A DNA stretch of 64,000 nt, from positions 140,297 through 204,296 of the forward strand of contig JBCBGF010000006.1 of assembly GCA_038526915.1 (NCBI GenBank), written 5' to 3'. The notes under the pieces were generated by a model. That model ran no database searches. It saw only the letters and a list, made by a program, of their open reading frames with translations, and was not told the DNA's origin. The translations under genes and the position numbers were made by a program. Below, in pieces: positions 8,449 through 19,382 of the stretch (its first letter is position 1; each line of letters starts with the position of its first letter). The DNA comes from JBCBGF01 sp038526915. Lineage in GTDB: Bacteria; Pseudomonadota; Alphaproteobacteria; Rhodobacterales; Rhodobacteraceae.

Positions 8449-8948
8449 GCACGCGTGTCGGTGTAGCGGTCTGGTCATGATGGGGCAAGCAGAGCCATTG
8501 GCCCGACCGTCACATCCAAACCGAAGGAAAGCGCGCTTGCCGGACACGTTGGCCCGGGGCTGTCGAATCGCGGGTGTGCCCGATGCTACCTTCGCGTAAC
8601 CGACAGCATCTAGCGCAGCTTGCCTGCACTGGGATGAGCGGAATTGTCACATGCCAGGCGCGAACCCCGTCCTGCGACAGTTTGCGGAGATGCCATCTCC
8701 CACCCTGTCGTGCTTTACCCTTAAGTCACGAAAATGCCTTGATTTATCTTCATACATTGACACTTATTTTCAGATTTCCATTTGGCTGTGTAATTAGTTT
8801 ACAGAAAAACGCTGAAAAATCAAAACTATAGAAGATAGTTTTCAATTCATGTTATAATGCACGTGAAGAAAGCGTTGATCGACGCGCATGTCGCCACCGT
8901 GATGCCGCTTTTTCGGATGACCCATTTACGGCCAAGGTGAGGACCCCA
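8449..8948. other. 500-bp intergenic region upstream of acs
   Basis: The region lies between tRNA-Arg and the acetyl-CoA synthetase gene. Positions about 8735-8860 are distinctly AT-rich compared with the surroundings and probably hold the acs promoter. A short open frame here (8574-8831) has no recognisable product or plausible codon use. I see no RNA structure with confidence. Confidence 0.45.
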
Positions 8949-10922
<1,974 letters not shown>

Positions 10923-10928
10923 AACCCC

Positions 10929-10954
10929 GCGCCGACCCCGCGATGGGTCGGCGC
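10929..10954 (+). terminator. Hairpin between acs and adk
   Basis: GCGCCGACCC at 10929-10938 pairs perfectly with GGGTCGGCGC at 10945-10954 around a 6-base loop. No T-run follows, so it may be a weak or factor-dependent terminator, or an mRNA-stabilising structure at the end of acs, rather than a classical intrinsic terminator. Confidence 0.5.
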
Positions 10955-10984
10955 AACCTACTGAAAATCCGGGAGGAAACCCCA

Positions 10985-11674
10985 ATGGATGGTGGCGTTA
11001 CACCAAACGCGGCTTCGGCCGTGCTGATACTGCTCGGCCCGCCGGGCGCCGGAAAAGGCACCCAGGCGCGCATGCTGGAGGAAAAGTTCGGGCTGGTTCA
11101 GCTCTCAACCGGTGACCTACTGCGCGCCGCCGTGGCCGCGGGCACCGAGGCGGGCCGCCAGGCGAAATCGGTGATGGAAGCGGGCGGTCTTGTAAGTGAC
11201 GAAATCGTCCTCGCCATCCTCAAAGATCGCCTCGCCGAGCCCGATGTGAGCGCCGGTGTCATCCTCGATGGGTTCCCGCGCACCACGGTTCAGGCCGAGG
11301 CGCTGGACCGCCTATTGGACGAGTCGGGTCAGCGCGTAAACGCCGCCGTCTCGCTCGAGGTCGACGACGATGCCATGGTGACGCGGATTTCGGGACGTTT
11401 CACCTGTGGTGACTGCGGAGAGGGGTATCATGATACCTTCAAAGCCCCGCAAGTCGTTGATACTTGTGACAAATGCGGCAGCACCAACATGAAGCGCCGG
11501 GCGGATGACAATGCAGAAACTGTCGCAGCGCGACTTGATGCATATCATAAACAGACCGCCCCACTCATCGCCTACTACGACCAATGCCGCGCGCTAAAGC
11601 GCGTCAATGCCATGGGCGCGATCGACGATATCGCCCATGAACTCGGCCAGATCGCCAAGGCGATCACGGCCTGA
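10985..11674 (+). CDS. adk: Adenylate kinase (long-LID form with Cys4 site)
   Basis: Adenylate kinase converts AMP and ATP to two ADP. The 229-residue protein has the P-loop GPPGAGKGTQ, STGDLLRAAV, the DGFPRTTVQAEAL motif and a long LID domain with two Cys pairs (TCGDCG and DTCDKCG), which in Gram-positive and some alphaproteobacterial enzymes hold zinc. The start at 10985 follows GGGAGGAAACC. Bacterial adk usually sits in the ribosomal protein cluster with secY. Here it follows acs and precedes an acetate-type symporter, so it may be a second copy that removes the AMP made by Acs. Whether another adk exists elsewhere cannot be seen from this window. Confidence 0.93.
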   Translation: MDGGVTPNAASAVLILLGPPGAGKGTQARMLEEKFGLVQLSTGDLLRAAVAAGTEAGRQAKSVMEAGGLVSDEIVLAILKDRLAEPDVSAGVILDGFPRTTVQAEALDRLLDESGQRVNAAVSLEVDDDAMVTRISGRFTCGDCGEGYHDTFKAPQVVDTCDKCGSTNMKRRADDNAETVAARLDAYHKQTAPLIAYYDQCRALKRVNAMGAIDDIAHELGQIAKAITA

Positions 11675-11744
11675 CTGGAAACGCCTATTGCCCCTGTTCC
11701 GAGGGTGGTGGGTCTGGAGGAACCCTTAGAGGAGGATTCATCAC

Positions 11745-12029
11745 GTGTCGGATCAATCAACACAGCCCGCCAAAGCGGCGGAAACTGACAAAGGGTATTG
11801 GGCGGCCAACGTCCGTATCATTTTGGTGAGCCTCGTCATTTGGGCGGTGGTCTCATTCGGCTTCGGCATCCTGCTGCGGCCCATGCTGTCCGGTATTTCG
11901 GTCGGCGGTACCGATCTTGGCTTCTGGTTCGCCCAGCAAGGCTCGATCCTCGTCTTTCTGGGCCTGATCTTCTTCTACGCCTGGCGGATGAACCGTCTCG
12001 ATCGTGAATACGGCGTCGAAGAAGAATAG
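11745..12029 (+). CDS. DUF4212 small subunit of sodium:solute symporter
   Basis: This 94-residue protein has two transmembrane helices, about residues 25-47 and 62-82, and matches the DUF4212 family of small subunits found next to VC_2705-type symporters. It starts with GTG; AGAGGAGG lies seven bases upstream and supports this start. The large subunit begins 15 bp downstream. Together they are expected to act at the inner membrane as a monocarboxylate, probably acetate, uptake system. The role of the small subunit is not settled; assembly or stability of the large subunit is likely. Confidence 0.85.
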   Translation: MSDQSTQPAKAAETDKGYWAANVRIILVSLVIWAVVSFGFGILLRPMLSGISVGGTDLGFWFAQQGSILVFLGLIFFYAWRMNRLDREYGVEEE

Positions 12030-12044
12030 GAGCCCTGAGGGACA

Positions 12045-13826
12045 ATGGACCAGTATACACTTAACTTGCTGTTCGTAGGCGCGACCTTCGCGCTCTACAT
12101 CGGCATCGCGGTGTGGGCCCGGGCGGGCTCGACATCGGAATTCTACGCCGCCGGTCGCGGCGTTCACCCGGTCACCAACGGTATGGCGACAGCAGCGGAC
12201 TGGATGTCGGCGGCCTCGTTCATCTCGATGGCGGGCCTCATCGCCTTCACCGGTTATGACAACTCATCTTTCCTGATGGGCTGGACCGGCGGCTATGTGC
12301 TGCTTGCACTGCTTCTCGCACCTTACCTGCGGAAGTTCGGCAAGTTCACGGTGCCGGAATTCATCGGCGATCGCTTCTACAGCCCCACGGCCCGCATGGT
12401 CGCGGTGCTCTGCCTGATCGTGGCCTCGGTCACATACGTGATCGGTCAGATGACGGGCGTCGGCGTTGCATTCTCGCGCTTCCTTGAGGTCGACAACTCC
12501 ACCGGTCTCTTCATCGGTGCGGCGGTCGTCTTCGCCTATGCGGTGTTCGGCGGCATGAAAGGTGTGACCTACACCCAGGTTGCTCAGTACTGCGTGCTGA
12601 TCACGGCCTACACCATTCCGGCGATCTTCATCTCGCTGCAGCTGACCGGCAACCCGATCCCGGGTCTGGGCCTGTTCAGCGAATACACGCCGGGCGGCGA
12701 GGCATCGGGTCTCTACCTGCTCGAGAAACTGGACCTTGTGGTGCAGGATCTTGGGTTCGCCAGCTATACCGAACACCACGCGAACACGTTGAACATGGTT
12801 CTGTTCACGCTGTCGCTGATGATCGGTACTGCGGGTCTGCCCCACGTCATCATCCGCTTCTTCACCGTTCCCAAAGTGGCCGACGCACGTTGGTCCGCTG
12901 GTTGGGCGCTGGTGTTCATTGCACTGCTGTACCTCACGGCTCCGGCTGTTGGTGCCATGGCTCGGATGAACATCATCGATACCATCTACAACAACGGTAT
13001 CAGTGAAGAGCCCATCGAGTACGAGGCACGCCCCGACTGGATGAAAAACTGGGAAGTGACCGGTCTTCTGAAGTTCGAAGACAAGAACGGTGACGGCCGC
13101 ATTCAGTTCTACAACGACAAGTCCGAAGCCTTTGCAGCCCAAGCTGCCGAGCGTGGCTGGGCCGGGTCGGAGCTGAACGTGAACCGTGACATCCTGGTGC
13201 TTGCCAACCCCGAGATCGCCCGTCTTCCGGGCTGGGTCATCGCCCTTGTCGCAGCCGGTGGTCTTGCCGCCGCCCTGTCGACCGCGGCTGGCCTTCTGCT
13301 CGCGATCTCAAGCTCGGTCAGCCACGACCTCTTCAAGGGTCAGCTGACGCCGAATATCTCGGAAAAGAACGAGCTTCTGACGGCGCGGATCTCAATGGCG
13401 GTGGCCATCGGTGTCGCGACCTACCTTGGGCTTAACCCACCGGGCTTTGCGGCCCAGACGGTGGCGCTGGCCTTCGGCTTGGCAGCAGCCTCGATCTTCC
13501 CAGCCTTGATGATGGGCATCTTCTCGAAGCGCATCAACAACAAGGGCGCGGTTTGGGGGATGACTGTCGGTCTGGTGGTAACGCTGGTCTACATCTTCCT
13601 GCACAAGGGGTGGTTCTTCATCCCGGGCACCAACACCTTCGACGATAGCGACCCACTGCTGCTCAGCATCAAGTCGACATCGTTCGGTGCGGTCGGTGCC
13701 ATGCTGAACTTCGCCACGGCCTACTTCGTGTCCCATGCGACCGAAGATACGCCGGACGAAATCAAGGAACTGGTCGAAAGCGTCCGGGTGCCGCGTGGCG
13801 CCGGTGCGGCAGCGGCCGACCACTAA
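12045..13826 (+). CDS. Sodium:solute symporter, VC_2705 (acetate-type) family
   Basis: This 593-residue membrane protein belongs to the SSS family and is close to ActP-like cation/acetate symporters. It has the conserved opening FYAAGRGVHPVTNGMATAADWMSAASFISM, split here as FYAAGRGV and WMSAASFISMAG, then about 12-13 hydrophobic helices, the family motif LPHVIIRFFTVP, and ALSTAAGLLLAISSSVSHDLF in the later core. A soluble loop near residues 345-360 holds an EF-hand-like DKNGDGRIQFY. It follows the DUF4212 small subunit by 15 bp and is followed by a CBS/cNMP protein of a kind often found beside such transporters. Acetate or another short monocarboxylate is the probable substrate, given the acs-adk context. 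Confidence 0.9.
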   Translation: MDQYTLNLLFVGATFALYIGIAVWARAGSTSEFYAAGRGVHPVTNGMATAADWMSAASFISMAGLIAFTGYDNSSFLMGWTGGYVLLALLLAPYLRKFGKFTVPEFIGDRFYSPTARMVAVLCLIVASVTYVIGQMTGVGVAFSRFLEVDNSTGLFIGAAVVFAYAVFGGMKGVTYTQVAQYCVLITAYTIPAIFISLQLTGNPIPGLGLFSEYTPGGEASGLYLLEKLDLVVQDLGFASYTEHHANTLNMVLFTLSLMIGTAGLPHVIIRFFTVPKVADARWSAGWALVFIALLYLTAPAVGAMARMNIIDTIYNNGISEEPIEYEARPDWMKNWEVTGLLKFEDKNGDGRIQFYNDKSEAFAAQAAERGWAGSELNVNRDILVLANPEIARLPGWVIALVAAGGLAAALSTAAGLLLAISSSVSHDLFKGQLTPNISEKNELLTARISMAVAIGVATYLGLNPPGFAAQTVALAFGLAAASIFPALMMGIFSKRINNKGAVWGMTVGLVVTLVYIFLHKGWFFIPGTNTFDDSDPLLLSIKSTSFGAVGAMLNFATAYFVSHATEDTPDEIKELVESVRVPRGAGAAAADH

Positions 13827-13878
13827 GCGAACCGGTGGGGCGTGCGGATGTGCGTGCCCCGTCCGATCTGACACGGCT

Positions 13879-13911
13879 CCGCCCCTTGGCTCTCTCCCGG
13901 CCAGGGGGCGG
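13879..13911 (+). terminator. GC-rich hairpin between symporter and CBS/cNMP gene
   Basis: CCGCCCCTTGGC at 13879-13890 pairs with GCCAGGGGGCGG at 13900-13911 (11 Watson-Crick pairs and one G-U) around a 9-base loop. No T-run follows. It may reduce read-through or stabilise the upstream mRNA; classical termination is unproven. Confidence 0.45.
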
Positions 13912-13944
13912 TTCCGCGACAAGGACGCGCTTTGGAGACGATGC

Positions 13945-15774
13945 ATGTTGGACGTTGCCGACACGTTTGAGACCTTCCTCGCCTCGATCCACCCCTATGA
14001 CACTTTTGAATCAGATGACCTGGCCCGCGTTGCCGCGCTATTCGAGATGCGCGATGTCGCGGCTGGCGACGTTATCTACGACAGCGGAGCCGAGCTTGCG
14101 GGCCTCCACCTGATCGCCTTGGGCGAGGTGGAGGTCATGGATGCCGAGGGCACCCAGATCTCGCACCTCAAACCCGGCAACAGTTTTGGTGAACGCGGGC
14201 TGTTGCGCGACGGGATCGCCGTCACCTCGGCGCGGGCCGTGACGGATGTGCGCGTCCACATCCTGCCAGCGGGTGACTTCCACGCACTGATGGAGACGCA
14301 CGCGCCGTTCTGCACGTTCTTCACCCGCGGGTCCGAGCGCGCGATTGCGCCACGCCCCGATGATCTGACCACCACGCGGGTCGAGACGATCATGACGCGC
14401 GATCCGCTGACCTGCGCGCCGGATACGACGATCCTCGAGGCCGCGCGGATGATGCGCGATGCGCGGGTGTCGTCGCTGTGTGTGGTGGAGGCGGGGCGGC
14501 TCGTCGGCATTGTCACGATCCGCGACCTGAGCGGGCGGGTGCTGGCTGAAAACCGGCCAACGGATGGGCCCGTGTCCACCGTGATGACGGCGGATCCCGA
14601 GACATTGCCACCCACGGCCATCGGGTCGGACGTGCTGCACGCGATGATGGAGCTGCATATCGGGCACATCCCGATTGCCGAGCGTGGCACGCTGGTGGGC
14701 ATCGTCACGCAAACCGATCTGACGCGTCTTCAGGCGGTGAACTCCGCTTACCTTGTGGGGGACATATCTAAGGCGCAGGACGCCGAAGAGATCGCCAAGG
14801 TAACCGCCCGCATCCCGCAGCTGCTGGCCCAGCTCGTGGGCGCGGGGAACCGCCATGATGTGGTGACGCGGCTGATCACCGATATTGCCGATGCTGCCAC
14901 CCGGCGCCTGCTGAAACTGGCCGAGGAAAATCTGGGGCCGCCGCCGGTGCCCTACCTTTGGCTCGCCTGCGGCAGCCAAGGCCGGCGTGAGCAAACCGGT
15001 GTTTCGGACCAGGACAACTGCCTGATCCTAGATGATAGCGTGTCCGAGGCGGATGACGCCTATTTCGCCGACCTCGCCAAGTTTGTGAGCGACGGCCTCG
15101 ACACCTGCGGTTATGTCTATTGCCCCGGCGATATGATGGCGACGGCCCCGCGCTGGCGGCAGCCGGTGAAGGTGTGGCGCAGCTATTTCGACGGCTGGAT
15201 CGCCACCCCGAACCCCGAGGCGCAGATGCTGGCCTCGGTCATGTTTGACCTGCGGCCCATCGGGGGGACACGCAGCCTGTTTGACGACCTGCAAGAGCAA
15301 ACCCTTGCCATGGCGTCGAAAAATTCGATTTTTGTCGCCCATATGGTGGCCAATTCGCTGAAGCACCGCCCGCCTTTGGGCCTGCTTCGCGGTTTTGCCA
15401 CCGTCCGGTCCGGCGAACACAAAAACCAGATCGACATGAAGATGAACGGCGTTGTCCCCATCGTCGATCTCGCCCGCCTCTACGCTCTCATGGGCGCGGT
15501 TGAACCGGTGAACACCCGCGCCCGGCTGGAAGCGGCGGCGGAGGCCGGATCGGTCAGCAAAAGCGGCGCGCAGGATCTGCTCGACGCCTATGATCTGATC
15601 GCGCAAACTCGGCTGGAACATCAGGCGCGGCAGATCGGGGCGGGGGAGGCCCCGGACAACTATCTGGCCCCAACCGCGCTGTCGGATTTTGAACGCAGCC
15701 ACTTGCGCGATGCCTTTGTCGTGGTGCGCACGATGCAATCGGCGGTGGGGCAGGGGAAAGGCACGCTCGGCTAG
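13945..15774 (+). CDS. cNMP-binding/CBS pair/DUF294 nucleotidyltransferase-like protein
   Basis: This 609-residue cytoplasmic protein has a cyclic-nucleotide-binding-like domain (about residues 15-130, with GNSFGERGLLRDG), two CBS domains (about 145-265, each starting at a TIMTRDPLTC or TVMTADPETL type motif), and a DUF294 putative nucleotidyltransferase domain with a GlnD-like core, seen as ACGSQGRREQTGVSDQDNCLI. A helical C-terminal domain follows. The ATG at 13945 has GGAGA upstream; an upstream in-frame extension overlaps the symporter gene and looks non-coding. Proteins of this layout are common next to VC_2705 symporters and are thought to sense adenylates or cNMP to control transport. 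The actual reaction, if any, is unknown. Confidence 0.85.
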   Translation: MLDVADTFETFLASIHPYDTFESDDLARVAALFEMRDVAAGDVIYDSGAELAGLHLIALGEVEVMDAEGTQISHLKPGNSFGERGLLRDGIAVTSARAVTDVRVHILPAGDFHALMETHAPFCTFFTRGSERAIAPRPDDLTTTRVETIMTRDPLTCAPDTTILEAARMMRDARVSSLCVVEAGRLVGIVTIRDLSGRVLAENRPTDGPVSTVMTADPETLPPTAIGSDVLHAMMELHIGHIPIAERGTLVGIVTQTDLTRLQAVNSAYLVGDISKAQDAEEIAKVTARIPQLLAQLVGAGNRHDVVTRLITDIADAATRRLLKLAEENLGPPPVPYLWLACGSQGRREQTGVSDQDNCLILDDSVSEADDAYFADLAKFVSDGLDTCGYVYCPGDMMATAPRWRQPVKVWRSYFDGWIATPNPEAQMLASVMFDLRPIGGTRSLFDDLQEQTLAMASKNSIFVAHMVANSLKHRPPLGLLRGFATVRSGEHKNQIDMKMNGVVPIVDLARLYALMGAVEPVNTRARLEAAAEAGSVSKSGAQDLLDAYDLIAQTRLEHQARQIGAGEAPDNYLAPTALSDFERSHLRDAFVVVRTMQSAVGQGKGTLG

Positions 15775-15804
15775 ACACCCCCGCGGGAGAGGAGGCCCGC
15801 AGGC

Positions 15805-16329
15805 ATGTTTCTGGAACTAATCGCCACGTTTATAGCGGGCTTCGCCGGTGCGGGCGCGATGATGCTCATCAATCGCATTCTCGGAGGGCGCCTGCCGCGC
15901 TGGCTGACGCCAGTGGCCGCTGGCGGCGCAATGCTGGCCGCAACGATTGCCAACGAGTACGGCTGGTATGAGCGCACGGTGGCGTCCATGCCCGAAGGGA
16001 TGGAGGTCGCCACCGCTGTCGAAGAAAGCGCGTTCTACCGCCCCTGGACCTACATCGCCCCGTATACGAGCCGCTTCATCGCGGTGGACACGGCTTCGGT
16101 CCGCACCAACGATGCGCTGCCGGGCCAGCGTATGGTCGATCTGGTGATCTACGGGCGCTGGGCGGCGGTGACCAAGCTACAAGTGCTGGTGGATTGCGAG
16201 GGGAACCGCCGTGCGGACCTGATCGACGGGATTTCGCTTGCGGAAAACGGTGAGGTGATCGGCGCGCAATGGATCGACCTCGAACCCGGCGATCCGGTGG
16301 CCGACCTCACCTGTCAGGCCGGGGTGTAG
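15805..16329 (+). CDS. Conserved hypothetical membrane protein
   Basis: The 174-residue protein starts with a hydrophobic segment (residues 3-24) and a second one (about 34-50), then a soluble domain of about 120 residues. The soluble part has no motif I can assign; it contains a pattern of strands, VDLVIYGRWAAVTKLQVLVDC and ADLTC near the end, with two Cys that could form a disulphide. The topology suggests an inner-membrane anchor with a periplasmic domain. It lies between the CBS/cNMP protein (30 bp) and the exonuclease fusion (4 bp) in a run of same-strand genes, so it is probably co-expressed with them. The function is unknown. Confidence 0.65.
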   Translation: MFLELIATFIAGFAGAGAMMLINRILGGRLPRWLTPVAAGGAMLAATIANEYGWYERTVASMPEGMEVATAVEESAFYRPWTYIAPYTSRFIAVDTASVRTNDALPGQRMVDLVIYGRWAAVTKLQVLVDCEGNRRADLIDGISLAENGEVIGAQWIDLEPGDPVADLTCQAGV

Positions 16330-16333
16330 GCCG

Positions 16334-17740
16334 ATGGCAAGCCTCAGCCTCCGGATCCGCATCCTGCTGTTCTTCGCGCTCCTCGGCCTTGGCTCCCTCA
16401 CCATCCTCGCCGCCGCGCTCTACTTTGGCCACGGTCGTGCGGGCGACAGCGTAGCCTCCGGTTTCATAAACGCGGGCCTGATCGCGGGCTTCGGCATCGC
16501 CGGCCTCACCGTCGCGATCTGGCTTCTCTTCGACGAAAACGTCGCCAAGCCCATCGAACGCCTCGCCGCTGACCTGCGCACCCGAGCCCATACTGACGTC
16601 GACAGCGAAATCGACCATGCCCCGGCAAAGTACCTGGGCGACCTCGGCCAAGCCGCCGCCGCGCTCAGCACGCGGTTGGGCGATAGCAACATCCGCGCCG
16701 CTGAACAGATCGCTATCGAGACCGCGCGCCTCACCGCAGAGCGCCAGCAACTCACTGCGGTGCTGTCGGAAATCCCCGTCGCCGTCCTGACAATCAGCCC
16801 CGATCATCGCATCGTCCTCTACGATGGCCAGGCCGCCCACGCGCTGGAACCCGTGCGCCCGCTTTGCCTGGGCCACTCGATCTTCGAGTATCTGGAAGGC
16901 GACCCGATCACCCGCGCGCTCGAAGACCTGACGAGCGAACACAAAAGCACCGCCGAGCTGCGCCTTTCCACCGCCGACGGCACCCGCGTGTTTGAGGCCA
17001 ACCTTCGCCTCCTCGGCGAAAACGCGGGCTACATGCTGACCCTGCAGACCGAGCCTGACGCAACCGCACAACGCCCCCTCGTCTTCGACTTCGGCCTCTT
17101 CGACAGCCCCACCAACGCCACCGTCCGCGACACGCCCCTGTCGCAACTGGCCTTCGTGGTGTTCGACACCGAAACCACTGGCCTCCTTCCCGAAAAGGAT
17201 GAGGTCGTGCAGATCGGCGCTGTCCGCGTGATGAATGGCCGCCTCGTGGAAGGCGAAACCTTCGACATGCTGGTGAACCCCTGCCGCAAGATCCCCGCCA
17301 CCTCCACCGCCGTCCACGGCATCTCCGACGACATGGTCGCCGATGCGCCCACGATGGACACCGCCGGCCAGCGCTTTCACCAGTTCGCCCGCGACGCCGT
17401 GCTTTGCGCCCATAACGCACCCTTCGACATGGCCTTCATGCAGCGCTGGGCGAAAGGCGCGGGCAAAACCTGGGACAACCCGGTGATGGACACCGTCCTC
17501 CTGTCCGCCGTTCTGTTCGGGGCCAGCGCAGAACACACGCTCGACGCCATCGCCGACCGGCTGGCCGTCACTATCCCCGAGGTCGTGCGCCACACGGCGC
17601 TGGGCGATGCCTACGCCACCGCCGCCGTCCTGCTGAAGATGCTGCCCATGCTGGAAGCGCGCGGTTTTTCGACATTCGGCGCGGCATTGAGCGAAATGCA
17701 AAAGCACACCCGCATTCTGCCCGATCTCAACACCGCCTGA
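16334..17740 (+). CDS. Membrane-anchored HAMP/PAS-like protein fused to DnaQ-type exonuclease
   Basis: The 468-residue protein has two N-terminal transmembrane helices (about 8-30 and 43-65), a HAMP-like linker and helix (66-145), a PAS-like domain (about 146-240) and a C-terminal DEDDh exonuclease domain like DNA polymerase III epsilon (about 270-445). The catalytic residues are all visible: Asp278 and Glu280 in FDTETTG, Asp365 in HNAPFDMAF, His420 and Asp425 in HTALGDAYA. This is the layout of a sensor kinase with the kinase replaced by a 3'-5' exonuclease. Related proteins occur in Rhodobacterales next to CBS/cNMP genes. The nucleic-acid substrate and the signal are unknown. It begins 4 bp after the previous gene. 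Confidence 0.85.
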   Translation: MASLSLRIRILLFFALLGLGSLTILAAALYFGHGRAGDSVASGFINAGLIAGFGIAGLTVAIWLLFDENVAKPIERLAADLRTRAHTDVDSEIDHAPAKYLGDLGQAAAALSTRLGDSNIRAAEQIAIETARLTAERQQLTAVLSEIPVAVLTISPDHRIVLYDGQAAHALEPVRPLCLGHSIFEYLEGDPITRALEDLTSEHKSTAELRLSTADGTRVFEANLRLLGENAGYMLTLQTEPDATAQRPLVFDFGLFDSPTNATVRDTPLSQLAFVVFDTETTGLLPEKDEVVQIGAVRVMNGRLVEGETFDMLVNPCRKIPATSTAVHGISDDMVADAPTMDTAGQRFHQFARDAVLCAHNAPFDMAFMQRWAKGAGKTWDNPVMDTVLLSAVLFGASAEHTLDAIADRLAVTIPEVVRHTALGDAYATAAVLLKMLPMLEARGFSTFGAALSEMQKHTRILPDLNTA

Positions 17741-17833
17741 GTGTCGCGGATCATGATAGTTTCGTGACACCCCCGCGCATTCGCACTATGTCTGCCACAA
17801 GCTGCCACGCCACGGATTCGGAGCCACCGCCCG

Positions 17834-19297
17834 ATGCGAGATATGCCGCCCGCGCATCCGTTCGACGACGACAAACTGCGTGAGGAATGCGGGGTTTTCG
17901 GGGTCATCGGCCCCCCGGACGCCGCAAGCTTCGTGGCTTTGGGCCTTCATGCTCTGCAACATCGCGGGCAAGAGGCTGGCGGCATTGTCACCCATGATCC
18001 TGAACAAGGGTTTAACTCCGCCCGCCGCTTTGGCTACGTCCGCGATAATTTCACCAACCAATCGGTGATGGACACTCTGCCCGGCCCGCTGGCCATCGGC
18101 CACGTGCGCTATTCCACCGCCGGGTCCAAGGGCAACACCCAGATCCGCGATGTGCAGCCCTTCTTTGGTGAGTTCTCCATGGGCGGGGCGGCGATCGCCC
18201 ATAACGGCAACATCACCAACGCCGTTGCTCTGCGGCGGGAGTTGATCGAGCGCGGCTCGATCTTCCAGTCCTCATCCGACACCGAGTGCATCATCCACCT
18301 GATGGCCCGGTCCCTGCAGCGCGACATCCCCGAGCGGATGAAAGATGCGCTCCGCCGCGTGGAAGGGGCGTTCTCCATCGTCGCGATGACGCGGACCAAG
18401 CTGATCGGCGTGCGCGATCCGCTGGGTGTCCGACCGCTCGTCCTGGGCAAGATCGGCGATGGTTGGGCGCTGAGTTCCGAGACCTGTGCCCTCGACATCA
18501 TCGGCGCCGAGTTCGTGCGCGAGATCGAGCCGGGCGAGATGGTCGTGATCACTGACCAGGGTGTCAAATCCCACCGCCCGTTCGAGCCCAAACGCCCGCG
18601 TTTCTGCATCTTCGAACACGTCTACTTTTCACGCCCCGACAGCATCCTTGGCGGTCAGTCTGTCTATGAAACCCGCCGCCAGATCGGCGTAGAACTGGCC
18701 CGTGAGGCGCCTGTAGAGGCCGACCTTGTCTGCCCCGTCCCCGACAGCGGCACACCTGCGGCCATCGGCTATAGCCAGGAAAGCGGCATCCCTTACGCCA
18801 TGGGCATTATCCGCAACCAGTACATGGGCCGTACTTTCATCGAGCCCACCGAACAGATCCGCAATATGGGCGTGCGGCTGAAGCTGAACATCAACCGGGC
18901 GCTGGTGCAGGGCAAACGGATCGTCTTGGTAGATGACAGCGTGGTGCGCGGCACCACCTCGATCAAGATCCGCGAAATGATCCTGGATGCCGGCGCCAAG
19001 GAAGTTCATTTCCGCATCGCCAGCCCACCGACCGCCTGGCCCTGTTTCTACGGCGTCGACACGCCGCAACGCGAGAAACTGCTCGCCGCGTCGATGAGCG
19101 AGGATGAGATGTGCGCCCATCTGGGCGTCGACAGCCTGCGCTTCATCTCGCTCGATGGGCTCTACCGTGCGGTGGGCGAGGCCAAGGGGCGCGATCCAAA
19201 GGCGCCACAGTATTGTGATGCCTGCTTCTCGGGGGCCTATCCGGTGGAACCTGCTGATATGATTGAAAAAGGTTTCACGCTGGCCGCGGCGGAGTAA
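17834..19297 (+). CDS. purF: Amidophosphoribosyltransferase
   Basis: PurF makes 5-phosphoribosylamine from PRPP and glutamine, the first committed step of purine synthesis. The 487-residue protein has the N-terminal nucleophile Cys in EECGVFG (residue 19), which would be exposed by removal of a short propeptide, and LHALQHRGQEAGG of the glutaminase domain. The PRPP-binding loop is IVLVDDSVVRGTT. Four Cys fit the ligands of the [4Fe-4S] cluster of the Bacillus-type enzyme: one in RFCIFEH, Cys404 in WPCFYG, and Cys461 and Cys464 in CDAC. The second ATG, three codons in, is an alternative start. It stands alone; no cvpA or purD is adjacent. Confidence 0.96.
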   Translation: MRDMPPAHPFDDDKLREECGVFGVIGPPDAASFVALGLHALQHRGQEAGGIVTHDPEQGFNSARRFGYVRDNFTNQSVMDTLPGPLAIGHVRYSTAGSKGNTQIRDVQPFFGEFSMGGAAIAHNGNITNAVALRRELIERGSIFQSSSDTECIIHLMARSLQRDIPERMKDALRRVEGAFSIVAMTRTKLIGVRDPLGVRPLVLGKIGDGWALSSETCALDIIGAEFVREIEPGEMVVITDQGVKSHRPFEPKRPRFCIFEHVYFSRPDSILGGQSVYETRRQIGVELAREAPVEADLVCPVPDSGTPAAIGYSQESGIPYAMGIIRNQYMGRTFIEPTEQIRNMGVRLKLNINRALVQGKRIVLVDDSVVRGTTSIKIREMILDAGAKEVHFRIASPPTAWPCFYGVDTPQREKLLAASMSEDEMCAHLGVDSLRFISLDGLYRAVGEAKGRDPKAPQYCDACFSGAYPVEPADMIEKGFTLAAAE

Positions 19298-19382
19298 TCC
19301 CACCCACGCTGGGTTATGTTCATAGAATAGCCACATTTCCGTCCATAAAACGCATGTGACCTGTGCGGACCGGACGGATCAG

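Noticed and set aside
8574..8831. Short open frame of 85 codons upstream of acs
   Set aside because: It lies in an AT-rich promoter-like region, has no recognisable product and its residue composition looks random.
13735..13944. N-terminal extension of the CBS/cNMP protein overlapping the symporter gene
   Set aside because: The added residues are Arg/Pro/Cys-rich and unlike the family; the ATG at 13945 has GGAGA upstream.
16307..17770. Long antisense frame opposite the exonuclease fusion gene
   Set aside because: The Gly/Val-rich product has no family features, and the opposite strand has intact catalytic motifs.
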